A DNA stretch of 31,097 nt from Lachnospiraceae bacterium UBA7109 (GTDB lineage Bacteria > Bacillota > Clostridia > Lachnospirales > Lachnospiraceae), in assembly GCA_002492335.1 (NCBI GenBank), contig DKYD01000081.1, forward strand, positions 21,321 through 52,417. Direction: 5' to 3'. Both the position numbers and the translations under genes were made by a program. This document shows positions 16,539 through 25,016 of the stretch, one piece after another; positions within the stretch are counted from its first letter, which is position 1; each line of letters opens with the position of its first letter. The notes under the pieces are model-generated. The model saw nothing but the letters and a program-made list of their open reading frames with translations. It was not told where the DNA came from and ran no database searches.

Positions 16539-17434
16539 TGAATATGGGAACAGAGAAAGAAACTATGATATACAGTACCGCGGCCGTGGCCGGAAGAACA
16601 GAGAATATAGGGAACTATGCAATTGCTACAGTTGTCAATGAACTGGCGGCCAAGGGAGGCAGAGAACCAGAGGTATACGTACATCTGCTGCTTCCGGAGA
16701 AGCTTCAGAGGCCGCATGTATATTGTATAGAAAAGAAGATAAAGAAAATATGTGCAGAGCAGGGTATCAATCTGCTGGAAATAAGAGAAAGTATTCAGGC
16801 GCAGATATCGGAATATACGGTTACTGCATCGGGGGTTGACAGGGCTCCGAAGGAAGAACCGTGGTACCGGGAGACCATGCGAGCCGGACAGGATATCGTT
16901 CTGACAAAATGGATTGGAACCGAAGGGATGCTGAGAATCCTGGAAGAGCAGAACGAAGAGCTGGCAAGGCGGTTCACCCCGGCTTTTCTGAATCAGGCAG
17001 CTGCATTTGGAGCGGGCGTTTTTGCAGGAAAAGAAGCAGAACTTGCCCGGGAAAAAGGCGCCGTCAAGATTCTGCCGGTCAGTGAGGGCGGAATCTTTGC
17101 AGCTTTATGGAAGCTCGCGGAGGAAGCGGGAAGCGGTCTGGAAGTGGATCTGAAGAAAATCAGCATCCGGCAGGAAACGATTGAGGTGTGTGAACATTTC
17201 CGGATGAATCCTTATCAGCTTGCTTCATCCGGCTGTCTTTTGATAGTGGCAGAAGACGGCAGAATGATGACGGATGCATTTGCGGAGGCAGGAGTACATG
17301 CGTCGGTGATTGGAAGGCTGAGAGGAGACAGGGACAAGATTATCAGAAACGGAGAGGACGTGCGCTATATTGACCGTCCGGCTCCGGATGAAATAAACAA
17401 ATTATACAGTGGAGGTTATGATGAACGAGATTAG
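16538..17434 (+). CDS. PurM/HypE-like (AIR synthase-related) protein
   Basis: A 298-residue cytoplasmic protein with the AIR-synthase superfamily build: an N-terminal ATP-binding half (TKWIGTEGMLRIL at about 123-135) and a C-terminal AIRS_C-like half. The latter contains VSEGGIFAALWKLAEEAGSGLEVDL (181-205) and ETIEVCEHFRMNPYQLASSGCLLIV, which closely resembles HypE and ThiL. No hydrogenase, thiamine or selenium genes are nearby, so the substrate is open. The start is taken at 16538, overlapping the VanW stop (ATGA); no strong ribosome site is visible, consistent with coupling. Its last 14 bases overlap the Lrp gene. Confidence 0.75.
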   Translation: MNMGTEKETMIYSTAAVAGRTENIGNYAIATVVNELAAKGGREPEVYVHLLLPEKLQRPHVYCIEKKIKKICAEQGINLLEIRESIQAQISEYTVTASGVDRAPKEEPWYRETMRAGQDIVLTKWIGTEGMLRILEEQNEELARRFTPAFLNQAAAFGAGVFAGKEAELAREKGAVKILPVSEGGIFAALWKLAEEAGSGLEVDLKKISIRQETIEVCEHFRMNPYQLASSGCLLIVAEDGRMMTDAFAEAGVHASVIGRLRGDRDKIIRNGEDVRYIDRPAPDEINKLYSGGYDERD

Positions 17435-17912
17435 AAGTGAGATTTTAAAACATTTGGAGAAAAACAGTAAAGCAGACTTAGGAGAACTTGCAGTACTTCT
17501 GGGGACAAATGAAGTATCCATTGCAAATGAGATTGCAGATATGGAAAAGGAAGGAATTATCTGCGGCTACCATACGTTGATCGACTGGGATAAAGCAGGA
17601 AGAGGATATGTGAACGCGCTTATTGAAGTGCGTGTAACACCGCAGAGGGAGAAGGGATTTGCCAAAACAGCGGCAAGAATCGGCAACTATCCGGAAGTTA
17701 CGGCAGTGTATCTGATTTCGGGAGGTTATGATTTCCTTGTGACGATTGATGGGAAAACCCTTCTTGAGGTGTCAAAATTTGTTTCCGAGAAGCTTTCTAC
17801 ACTGGATGAGGTAATTGGAACAACGACACATTTTATTCTGAAGAAATATAAAGACCATGGAACAATTCTTACACCGGAGGAAAAACCGGAGAGAATGGCG
17901 GTGACGCCATGA
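17421..17912 (+). CDS. Lrp/AsnC-family transcriptional regulator
   Basis: A 163-residue regulator with an N-terminal winged helix-turn-helix (about 1-60, EIRSEILKHLEKNSKADLGELAVLLG...) and a C-terminal RAM ligand-binding domain (about 65-150, with ISGGYDFLVTIDGKTLLEVSKFV). Such proteins sense amino acids and control amino-acid metabolism. ATG 17421 is chosen because GGAGG (17411-17415) is 5 bases before it; ATG 17418 would leave only 2. It overlaps the genes on both sides (14 and 4 bases), so it is translated together with the aminotransferase that follows, which it may control. Confidence 0.9.
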   Translation: MNEIRSEILKHLEKNSKADLGELAVLLGTNEVSIANEIADMEKEGIICGYHTLIDWDKAGRGYVNALIEVRVTPQREKGFAKTAARIGNYPEVTAVYLISGGYDFLVTIDGKTLLEVSKFVSEKLSTLDEVIGTTTHFILKKYKDHGTILTPEEKPERMAVTP

Positions 17913-19090
17913 TGAGAAATCCGTTATCAAAGAAAATTGTCAGCATTGAACCATCAGGAATCCGGAAATTTTTTGATATTGTAAATGAAATGCCGGATGC
18001 AATCTCACTTGGCGTGGGTGAGCCTGACTTCGATACACCGTGGCGTATCCGGGAAGAAGGCATCTATTCACTGGAAAGAGGGAGAACCTTCTATACGTCT
18101 AACGCCGGACTAAAAGATCTGAAAACAGAGATCAGCCGTTATCTGGAGCGCAAGATTCAGGTTACCTATGAGCCTGACAGTGAAGTGCTTGTAACGGTAG
18201 GCGGAAGCGAAGCAATTGATCTTGCTTTCCGTGCGATGATTGATGAAGGAGATGAGGTACTGATACCGCAGCCAAGTTATGTATCATATCTTCCATGTGC
18301 AGTACTGGCGGATGCGGTTCCGGTTGTTATTCCGCTGAAGAAGGAAAATGAATTTAAACTGACAGCGGAAGAACTGGAGGCTGCAATTACACCGAAGACG
18401 AAGATCCTGGTGCTTCCGTTTCCGAACAATCCAACGGGTGCGATTATGACGAAGGAAGATCTTGAACCGATCGCTGAAGTAGTGAAAAAGCATGATATCT
18501 ATGTGCTTTCCGATGAGATTTATTCAGAACTTACTTACCAGGAGGATCATGTCTCAATTGCATCCCTTCCGGAAATGAAGGAACGGACGCTGGTAATCAA
18601 CGGGTTTTCGAAAGGCTTTGCCATGACCGGATGGAGACTGGGTTATGTGTGCGGCCCGAAGGAAATTGTCGAACAGATGGTTAAGATTCATCAGTATGCA
18701 ATTATGTGTGCGCCGACGAACAGTCAGTATGCGGCCATTGAGGGGCTGAAGAACTGTGAAGATGAAGTACAGGAGATGCGAAATGCATACAATCAGAGAA
18801 GAAGATTTCTGGTGCATGAGTTTAAACGGATGGGACTTGAATGCTTTGAACCCTTTGGTGCATTTTATATTTTCCCGAGTATTCGTGAATTTGGCATGAC
18901 GTCTGAGGAATTTGCGACGAGGCTTCTGGAAGAAGAAAAAGTAGCAGTGGTGCCGGGAAGCGCCTTCGGAGACAGCGGGGAAGGGCATATTCGTGTTTCT
19001 TATGCATATTCACTGGAGGATCTGAAAGAAGCGCTTGGCAGGGTAGAGAATTTTATAAACCGACTTCGGGAAAAAATAACTAACGAGTGA
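17909..19090 (+). CDS. PLP-dependent aminotransferase, class I/II
   Basis: A 393-residue fold-type I aminotransferase of the aspartate/aromatic/PatA type. The PLP lysine is K235 in SKGFAMTGWRLGY. Other family residues are N174 in PNNPTG, D202 and Y205 in SDEIYS, and R243; HIRVSYAY near the end holds the substrate-carboxylate Arg. The amino donor and acceptor cannot be told from sequence; the nearby aro operon makes an aromatic substrate tempting but it is separated by 10 kb. It overlaps the Lrp gene by 4 bases (ATGA), a pairing I associate with Clostridia. No convincing terminator hairpin follows. Confidence 0.9.
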   Translation: MMRNPLSKKIVSIEPSGIRKFFDIVNEMPDAISLGVGEPDFDTPWRIREEGIYSLERGRTFYTSNAGLKDLKTEISRYLERKIQVTYEPDSEVLVTVGGSEAIDLAFRAMIDEGDEVLIPQPSYVSYLPCAVLADAVPVVIPLKKENEFKLTAEELEAAITPKTKILVLPFPNNPTGAIMTKEDLEPIAEVVKKHDIYVLSDEIYSELTYQEDHVSIASLPEMKERTLVINGFSKGFAMTGWRLGYVCGPKEIVEQMVKIHQYAIMCAPTNSQYAAIEGLKNCEDEVQEMRNAYNQRRRFLVHEFKRMGLECFEPFGAFYIFPSIREFGMTSEEFATRLLEEEKVAVVPGSAFGDSGEGHIRVSYAYSLEDLKEALGRVENFINRLREKITNE

Positions 19091-19156
19091 CAAAAAATGT
19101 CGGAAGGGATGGGTAAAATAGTCAAAACAATGGCAAAATTACGGTTTTTTTTCTAC

Positions 19157-19188
19157 TTTACCGACAGATAATTCTATGTTACTATAAA
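19157..19188 (+). promoter_or_regulatory. Candidate promoter of xfp
   Basis: TTTACC (19157-19162) and TACTAT (19180-19185) are 17 bases apart; an overlapping TATAAA is at 19183-19188. The -35 match is moderate and the exact hexamers are uncertain, but the AT-rich 160-base gap before a probably highly expressed gene must hold the promoter if the gene is independently transcribed. Confidence 0.4.
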
Positions 19189-19250
19189 ATTAGTTAAAAA
19201 GTTATCAAATTATTTTGATGACAAATAAATAGGAGGAAAGAGGGATTCAA

Positions 19251-21626
19251 ATGCAAAACGAAACACAATGTCTTGAAAAACAGCCATTATCTCAGGAAAT
19301 GCTTGATAAGATGAATGCATACTGGCGTGCGGCGAACTATTTATCGGCAGGACAGTTATATCTGCTTGATAACCCGCTTTTAAAAGAACCTTTGACAATG
19401 GAGCATATTAAGAAAAAAATTGTTGGTCACTGGGGAACAGTACCGGGACAGAACTTTATTTATACCCATTGCAACAGAGCAATTAAGCGTTACGATCTGG
19501 ATATGATTTTATTATCCGGACCGGGACATGGCGGAAACTTCCTGATTGCTAATACATATATGGAAGGAAGCTACAGTGAAGTATACCCGAACATCAGTCA
19601 GGATGAAGAAGGTATGAAGAAGATGTTTAAGCAGTTCTCATTCCCATGCGGAGTTCCGAGTCACTGTGCACCAGAGACTCCGGGTTCTATTAACGAGGGT
19701 GGAGAGCTTGGATATTCTATCGCACATGGATTTGGCGCTGTACTTGATAATCCGGATTTGATCGCAACTGTAATTGTAGGTGATGGTGAGGCCGAGACAG
19801 GCCCGCTTGCAACATCCTGGCAGTCGAACAAATTCCTGAATCCGATTACAGACGGAGCAGTACTTCCGATCCTGCACCTGAACGGATATAAGATTAGTAA
19901 TCCGACTGTTTTCTCCCGTATTTCTCATGAGGAGATTGAGTGCTTCTTTAAGGGATGTGGATGGAAGCCGTATTTTGTAGAAGGCGATGACCCGATGACC
20001 ATGCACAAGAAGATGGCAGAGACGATGGATGTTGTAATCGAAGAGATTAAGGAAATCCAGAAGAATGCCCGTGAGAATAACGATCCGGAGCGTCCGATAT
20101 GGCCGATGATCGTGCTGCGTACACCGAAGGGATGGACAGGTCCGAAGGTAGTAGACGGACAGCAGATTGAAGGCTCCTTCCGTGCACATCAGGTACCACT
20201 TACGATGGAGTCACCGGAGCATCTTGATCTTCTTAAGGAATGGCTGGAAAGCTATCACGCAGAAGAGTTATTTGATGAGAATGGACGTCTGATTCCGGAG
20301 CTTGAGGAACTTGCACCGAAGGGAAATGCCCGTCTTGGAGCAAATCCGCATGCAAACGGCGGACTTCTTATGAAAGACTTACGTCTTCCTGATTTCAGGG
20401 ATTATGGCATTGCGGTTGAACCTGGAAAGACAAAAGCACAGGATATGATCGAACTTGGCGCTTATATCCGTGATATTTTCAAACTGAATAAAGAAAATAA
20501 GAACTTCCGTATTTTTGGACCGGATGAGAGCATGTCTAACAGACTGTATCATGTATTTGAGGAAGAGAACCGTGACTGGAACGCTGAACTTCTGGATACA
20601 GATGACTGTCTGGCAAGAGACGGACGTATTATGGATGGTATGCTCAGCGAGCATATGTGTGAAGGCTGGCTGGAAGGTTATCTGCTGACAGGACGTCACG
20701 GGTTCTTTGCAAGCTACGAAGCATTTATCCGTATTGTAGACTCCATGGCAGCACAGCATGCAAAATGGCTGAAGGTATGTAACCAGCTTTCCTGGAGACA
20801 GCCGATTGCTTCTCTGAACTTTATCCTGACATCTAATGTATGGCAGCAGGATCACAACGGATTTACACATCAGGATCCGGGATTTTTGGATCATATTTCC
20901 AATAAGAAAGCAGACGTTGTACGTATGTATCTCCCACCGGATGCAAACTGTCTGTTGTCTTGCTTCGATCACTGTATTAAGAGCAAGAACTATGTAAATG
21001 CAATTGTTGCATCCAAGCACCCGAGCTGCCAGTGGCTGTCTATGGAACAGGCAGTAAAACACTGTACACAGGGTATTGGTATCTGGGATTGGGCAAGTAA
21101 TGACCACGGCGAGGAGCCGGATGTTGTTATGGCTTGCTGCGGTGATACACCGACACTTGAGACAATGGCAGCGGTAACGATTCTTCGTGATGAGATGCCG
21201 GAGCTTAAGATTCGTGTCGTAAACGTAGTCGATTTGTTCAAGATGCAGTCTGACCACAAGCATCCGCATGGATTAAGTGATGCAGAATATGATGCGATCT
21301 TCACAAAGGACAAACCGGTTATCTTCGCATTCCATGGATATCCGACACTGATTCATGAGCTGACCTATGAACGTAATAATCATAATATTTCTGTTCATGG
21401 ATATCTTGAAGAAGGTACAATTACAACACCGTTTGATATGCGTGTTCAGAATAAGATTGACCGTTTCAATCTTGTAAAGGATGCGATTATGCGTCTGCCA
21501 CAGCTTGGAAATAAGGGGTCATTCCTTATTCAGAAGATGAATGACAAGCTGGTTGAGCACAGACAGTACATTGCTGAGTATGGACAGGATCTGGAAGAAA
21601 TCCGTACATGGGAATGGCATAAATAA
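19251..21626 (+). CDS. xfp: Phosphoketolase (xylulose 5-phosphate / fructose 6-phosphate)
   Basis: Thiamine-diphosphate enzyme splitting xylulose 5-phosphate (and often fructose 6-phosphate) with phosphate to give acetyl phosphate. The 791-residue length is normal. The family pattern is complete: HWGT (60-63), GPGHGG (90-95), GDGEAETGPLA (177-187) for TPP and Mg binding, NGYKISNPT, RTPKGWTGP and HNGFTHQDPG. AAAGAGGG lies 6 bases before the start; a second AGGAGG is further up. Frequent CGT arginine codons and few AGG codons, unlike its neighbours, suggest high expression. It provides a route from xylan-derived pentose to acetate and ATP, matching the glycosidases in the window. It ends at a terminator shared with dctP. 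Confidence 0.97.
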   Translation: MQNETQCLEKQPLSQEMLDKMNAYWRAANYLSAGQLYLLDNPLLKEPLTMEHIKKKIVGHWGTVPGQNFIYTHCNRAIKRYDLDMILLSGPGHGGNFLIANTYMEGSYSEVYPNISQDEEGMKKMFKQFSFPCGVPSHCAPETPGSINEGGELGYSIAHGFGAVLDNPDLIATVIVGDGEAETGPLATSWQSNKFLNPITDGAVLPILHLNGYKISNPTVFSRISHEEIECFFKGCGWKPYFVEGDDPMTMHKKMAETMDVVIEEIKEIQKNARENNDPERPIWPMIVLRTPKGWTGPKVVDGQQIEGSFRAHQVPLTMESPEHLDLLKEWLESYHAEELFDENGRLIPELEELAPKGNARLGANPHANGGLLMKDLRLPDFRDYGIAVEPGKTKAQDMIELGAYIRDIFKLNKENKNFRIFGPDESMSNRLYHVFEEENRDWNAELLDTDDCLARDGRIMDGMLSEHMCEGWLEGYLLTGRHGFFASYEAFIRIVDSMAAQHAKWLKVCNQLSWRQPIASLNFILTSNVWQQDHNGFTHQDPGFLDHISNKKADVVRMYLPPDANCLLSCFDHCIKSKNYVNAIVASKHPSCQWLSMEQAVKHCTQGIGIWDWASNDHGEEPDVVMACCGDTPTLETMAAVTILRDEMPELKIRVVNVVDLFKMQSDHKHPHGLSDAEYDAIFTKDKPVIFAFHGYPTLIHELTYERNNHNISVHGYLEEGTITTPFDMRVQNKIDRFNLVKDAIMRLPQLGNKGSFLIQKMNDKLVEHRQYIAEYGQDLEEIRTWEWHK

Positions 21627-21644
21627 AAATTAAAAAATAGTTAT

Positions 21645-21694
21645 AAAAGAAGATATCCTTCCATCAATTTTACTGACGGAGGATATCTTCTTTT
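21645..21694. terminator. Bidirectional terminator between xfp and dctP
   Basis: AAAAGAAGATATCCT (21645-21659) pairs perfectly with AGGATATCTTCTTTT (21680-21694). The stem supplies a T-run on both strands, so it serves the two convergent genes. Confidence 0.9.
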
Positions 21695-21696
21695 GT

Positions 21697-22716
21697 TTAA
21701 GGCTTGCTTTTTGTATATTTTATATCGTTCAAAAGATCAAGATATTCGGAACAATATTTTTCATAAAGAGGCTCTGCGGCGGTGTGAAAACGGGCAAGTT
21801 CTGTTTCGGATAAATGAATTTCAGTGATTCCATATTCGGAAAAATGGGCTTTTATCTGGTCTTCCTGAAGTTTCCAGAGTTCCCGCTCATAAAGCGCCGA
21901 TTGATAGGCACATTCACGGATAATTTTCTGGTCTGATTTTGACAGACGTTTCCATGTACGTAGTGAACAGAGTTGAACCTCCGGTATACGCAGATGTTCG
22001 GTAAAGGTATAGTATCTGGCAATTTTATAATGTTCGGATGCTTCATAAGAAGGAAGGTTGTTCTCCGCACCATCTACCTGTCCGGTGCCCATGGCAGAGT
22101 AGACGTCTTTAAACTGCATGGCAACAGGATTGGCGCCCAGTGCAAGAAGGAGATCTTTCATCAAAGAAGAATCTATGGTACGGATATTCATATTACGAAG
22201 GTCTTCCAGACAAGTAACAGGAGTTTCAGCGGTATACAGGCTTCGTGCTCCGGCATCGTACCAGGATAAGCCAATCAGATTCTGTTCCTGAAAATCTTTG
22301 AGGAATGATTCACCAATCTGCCCGTCCAGTACAGCCCATTCATGTTCGGAATTTTGATATAAAAAAGGCATATATAGTACATTTAGCTTTGGCATAAAAT
22401 CGGACATGGATGCAAGACTCGCTCTGGTAAAATCAATTCCTCCAAATTGTAGTTGTTCAATAATTTCATCTTCATTGCCAAGAGAGGCATTTGGTTCTAC
22501 CTGAATCTGGATACGTCCGTTCGTTCGTTTCTCTACCAGTTCCGAAAATTTGTAAGCGCCCTGAGAGGCGGGGTGGGCAGAAGGCTGGTTTTCAGCATAG
22601 ATGAAAACCTGTTCGGGGATTTCAGCTTTTTTGATGTTCTCGTCCTGACTGCAGCCACAGAAAAGGATGCAGGATAGAATCAAAATGTATAGTATCAGAT
22701 GATATCGTTTTAACAT
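21697..22716 (-). CDS. dctP: TRAP-type solute-binding lipoprotein (DctP family)
   Basis: A 339-residue extracytoplasmic binding protein. The N-terminus is a lipoprotein signal peptide with probable lipid cysteine C22 (FCGCSQ). The rest is DctP-like: ENQPSAHPASQGAYKFSELVEKRTNGRI, and DLRNMNIRT with R179 at the position of the Arg that grips the ligand carboxylate in the family, then KDVYSAMGTGQVDGAENN. Known ligands are dicarboxylates, sialic acid and uronates. GGAGG precedes the start. It is the last gene of a leftward operon, 35 bases after the response regulator. The DctQ and DctM permease subunits are absent on both sides in view, so a sensory rather than transport role is likely (inference). 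Confidence 0.9.
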   Translation of the reverse strand: MLKRYHLILYILILSCILFCGCSQDENIKKAEIPEQVFIYAENQPSAHPASQGAYKFSELVEKRTNGRIQIQVEPNASLGNEDEIIEQLQFGGIDFTRASLASMSDFMPKLNVLYMPFLYQNSEHEWAVLDGQIGESFLKDFQEQNLIGLSWYDAGARSLYTAETPVTCLEDLRNMNIRTIDSSLMKDLLLALGANPVAMQFKDVYSAMGTGQVDGAENNLPSYEASEHYKIARYYTFTEHLRIPEVQLCSLRTWKRLSKSDQKIIRECAYQSALYERELWKLQEDQIKAHFSEYGITEIHLSETELARFHTAAEPLYEKYCSEYLDLLNDIKYTKSKP

Positions 22717-22751
22717 AAAAAACCTCCGGTGTGTTATAAAGAATAAAATGT

Positions 22752-23534
22752 TTATTTACCATATCGGGTACGATATTCAGAAGGTGAAGGTTTTACAATA
22801 TGTTTAAAAACCTTGGCAAAATAATTGGAGTCTGAATAACCGATTAGATTGCTGATTGTTTTTATGCTTGTTGAAGTATCGACTAGTAATCGTTTAGCCT
22901 CTTCAATTCGAAGATTTGTAATATATGTAGTAAAATTTACATTAAAGTTATTTTTAAAAAATTTGGAAAAATATACATCTGAGTAACCAAATTTTTTCGC
23001 AAAATCATGCAAAGATAAATTTTTATGAAAATTTGATTTGATATATGCCACGATGGTTTGAATTTCAAATTCTGATTTAATTGCCGAAAGGGGCAGTGTA
23101 TCGAGTGTTTCATCTTCTTCTGCAGTTGTGGAGGGTATAGGTATAGGCTGAAGTTGTGCGGCATTATAAAAGTGTATTGCCATATCAACTGCATTGATTA
23201 ATTCTTCATCTGAACAAGGTTTTAGCAGATAGTCGACTGCATGCAGAGAAATTGCCTGTTTTGCATAATTAAAATCTTCATAGGCAGTCAGAAAAATAAT
23301 TTTGCAGGAAGGATGCTGCTTCAGAATTTCGCTGGCAGCATCTATTCCATTAATACCGGGCATAGAAATATCCATGACTGCAATATGTAGTGGAATAGAA
23401 GCGGCAAGCTGAATAGCCTCTCGCCCATTGGTTGCTTCGTAAATGTCAAAGTCTTTTGCGTAATGATAAGCTAATGTTTGTTTCAGAGTCATTCGTTCAA
23501 TGGTTTCATCATCCGCAATGATAATATTTAACAT
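22752..23534 (-). CDS. YesN-like response regulator with AraC-type DNA-binding domain
   Basis: A 260-residue protein. The receiver domain (about 1-120) has the acidic pair D8-D9 and the phosphoacceptor D55 in VMDISMPG, with LLKP near residue 109. A short linker follows, then two AraC-type helix-turn-helix motifs (about 160-260, LSLHDFAKKFGYSDVYFSKFFK and IKTISNLIGYSDSNYFAKVFKHIVKPSPSEYR). It is therefore a transcription activator controlled by phosphorylation, typical of carbohydrate-responsive YesMN-like pairs. ATG 23534 is chosen over GTG 23543 because AAGGAG lies 8 bases before it. The stop of the kinase gene is 5 bases upstream. The target is probably the divergent GH115 promoter. Confidence 0.93.
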   Translation of the reverse strand: MLNIIIADDETIERMTLKQTLAYHYAKDFDIYEATNGREAIQLAASIPLHIAVMDISMPGINGIDAASEILKQHPSCKIIFLTAYEDFNYAKQAISLHAVDYLLKPCSDEELINAVDMAIHFYNAAQLQPIPIPSTTAEEDETLDTLPLSAIKSEFEIQTIVAYIKSNFHKNLSLHDFAKKFGYSDVYFSKFFKNNFNVNFTTYITNLRIEEAKRLLVDTSTSIKTISNLIGYSDSNYFAKVFKHIVKPSPSEYRTRYGK

Positions 23535-23539
23535 GAAAA

Positions 23540-24874
23540 TCACTCCTTATATAAGAAATTATGTTTCCACTTAATCGTAATGGCTGTTCCGTGATCTGGT
23601 TTGCTGTAAATTTTAAATGTACTTTTAGGATAGAGCATCTGAAATCGGGTGATTACATTTGCAAGTCCAATTTCCGATGAAACATTTTTTTTGTTTTTAA
23701 TATTATTTTTTATGGCAAATAGTTTTTCCCTGGAGATTCCACATCCGTTATCAACAATAGAGAGGGAGTTCCAGCCGTCTCTCTGGAAAACACGAATACG
23801 CATTATCCCGCCTTCCTCTTTCGGAGAAATTCCGTGTAGAATGGAATTTTCCAGTAAAGGCTGTATTGTCAAAGCGGGGAGAAATACATTTGACGGCTCA
23901 ACCTGAATATCCCAGAATAACTGAACACGTGCTCCAAAACGGCATTTTTGAATGTATAAATAATCTTTGGCTATGTTAATTTCACTGAAAAGAGAAGTAA
24001 TGTTACTTTCTGTTTTGAGGTTATATCGGAAGATATTGCCTAGCCGTCTGGCCATTTCCTTTGTGTTATCAGCATTTTCTATTTGTGCCATTCCTGCCAT
24101 TAGAGATAACGTATTAAATAAAAAGTGGGGGTTAATCTGGCTTCGCAGGAGGTGTATCTGAATCTCGTTTAAACGCTGTTCCGTCTGAATTTGAAGCAGC
24201 TCTTTCTTCTGTAATTCCTGTTGGAAGATCATTTCCTGTTTTTGTTCCCTTAGAGAGAGAATGAAATTTACATATAAATATAAACAAATTAAAAGAAAAC
24301 ATCCCAAAGCAAGCCAAATGAACGCAAGATTGTGAACCAGGCTCAGCTGGCGATGATAATCGGTATTTCCATTTTGCAGTGTGATATCTGTCAGACGGTC
24401 AATATACAGTTGTATATATGAAGCTATATGAATACAGTCGTAATATCTATCTGCAAAATTCGGGTCTTCGGGAGGAAGTGTCAGTAATGTGTCGCATTTT
24501 TCCTTATATCCTTCATAGCCGTAGATGACAGACATTGTTTTCAGGTAACGAGCTCTTCCGAGTTCTTCATAATCTGTCGGAAGTTTTTCCAGAATTTGTT
24601 CCATTTTTTTTACGGATACAAAGTAAGCTTTCTCACAATCTGTATCATTCCGATTCCACACATAATTATCCAATGCGGATTGAAGGGAACTAAAAGCAGA
24701 ATTAAGTTCCTGGTTAAGTGAATGATCTTCTAAAATCCGGCTGAAATTATTTACATAAGAATAAAACAGCCAAAAGGTAAAGAAGATAATGGCAATAATT
24801 CCGAGGGACGATGCGAAAAGACCAGCAAATATTCTTTTGTTTTTAAGTATATTTTTCCACCCATTTTTTTTCAT
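23540..24874 (-). CDS. YesM-like membrane sensor histidine kinase
   Basis: A 444-residue kinase with two membrane segments (about 17-40 and 182-206) enclosing an extracytoplasmic domain of about 140 residues that looks helical and has no recognised sugar-binding fold. A coiled coil (about 207-245) leads to the His_kinase domain: H250 in SQINPHFLFNTL, then the ATPase with N343 (LLENSILHG), DNGCGI (375-380) and GLANV (403-407). No HAMP domain is evident. The first start has no ribosome site; a promoter (24881-24909) would start the message at or within a base or two of the ATG, suggesting a leaderless transcript. First gene of the kinase-regulator-binding protein operon. Confidence 0.93.
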   Translation of the reverse strand: MKKNGWKNILKNKRIFAGLFASSLGIIAIIFFTFWLFYSYVNNFSRILEDHSLNQELNSAFSSLQSALDNYVWNRNDTDCEKAYFVSVKKMEQILEKLPTDYEELGRARYLKTMSVIYGYEGYKEKCDTLLTLPPEDPNFADRYYDCIHIASYIQLYIDRLTDITLQNGNTDYHRQLSLVHNLAFIWLALGCFLLICLYLYVNFILSLREQKQEMIFQQELQKKELLQIQTEQRLNEIQIHLLRSQINPHFLFNTLSLMAGMAQIENADNTKEMARRLGNIFRYNLKTESNITSLFSEINIAKDYLYIQKCRFGARVQLFWDIQVEPSNVFLPALTIQPLLENSILHGISPKEEGGIMRIRVFQRDGWNSLSIVDNGCGISREKLFAIKNNIKNKKNVSSEIGLANVITRFQMLYPKSTFKIYSKPDHGTAITIKWKHNFLYKE

Positions 24875-24880
24875 AAGTTT

Positions 24881-24909
24881 AGTATAAAGGAAAAAAATTT
24901 CTTAAACAA
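24881..24909 (-). promoter_or_regulatory. Promoter of the kinase operon, apparently leaderless
   Basis: On the minus strand TTGTTT (24909-24904) and TATACT (24886-24881) are 17 bases apart. Only six bases (AAACTT) separate the -10 element from the ATG at 24874, so transcription would begin on or next to the start codon. Confidence 0.6.
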
Positions 24910-24922
24910 GAGGTAAAAATTT
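24893..24922. promoter_or_regulatory. Direct repeats in the divergent kinase/GH115 promoter gap
   Basis: AAAAATTT occurs at 24893-24900 and 24915-24922, a 22-base pitch (about two helical turns), upstream of the GH115 -35 element and overlapping the kinase promoter. AraC-type activators often bind such paired direct sites. The region is very AT-rich, so chance is possible. Confidence 0.3.
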
Positions 24923-24946
24923 ATCTTTTTAAAAGAAATATTACCG

Positions 24947-24976
24947 TTTACAGAAAGTAATGTCGCAAGATATAAT
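24947..24976 (+). promoter_or_regulatory. Promoter of the GH115 gene
   Basis: TTTACA (24947-24952) and consensus TATAAT (24971-24976) are 18 bases apart. The predicted start of transcription, about 24983, gives a 34-base leader containing GAAGGAG before the ATG at 25017. Confidence 0.8.
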
Positions 24977-25016
24977 CTTTGTAAAGAATGATACAGTATG
25001 GAAGGAGAAGTTTATA

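Noticed and set aside
20379..21269. A 296-residue open frame on the minus strand inside xfp
   Set aside because: It lies wholly opposite a well-supported phosphoketolase gene; its translation is rich in Cys, His and Ile with no domain pattern, as expected of an antisense shadow.
21697..22716. Part of a complete TRAP transporter
   Set aside because: No multi-pass DctQ or DctM protein lies on either side; the neighbours are xfp and a response regulator.
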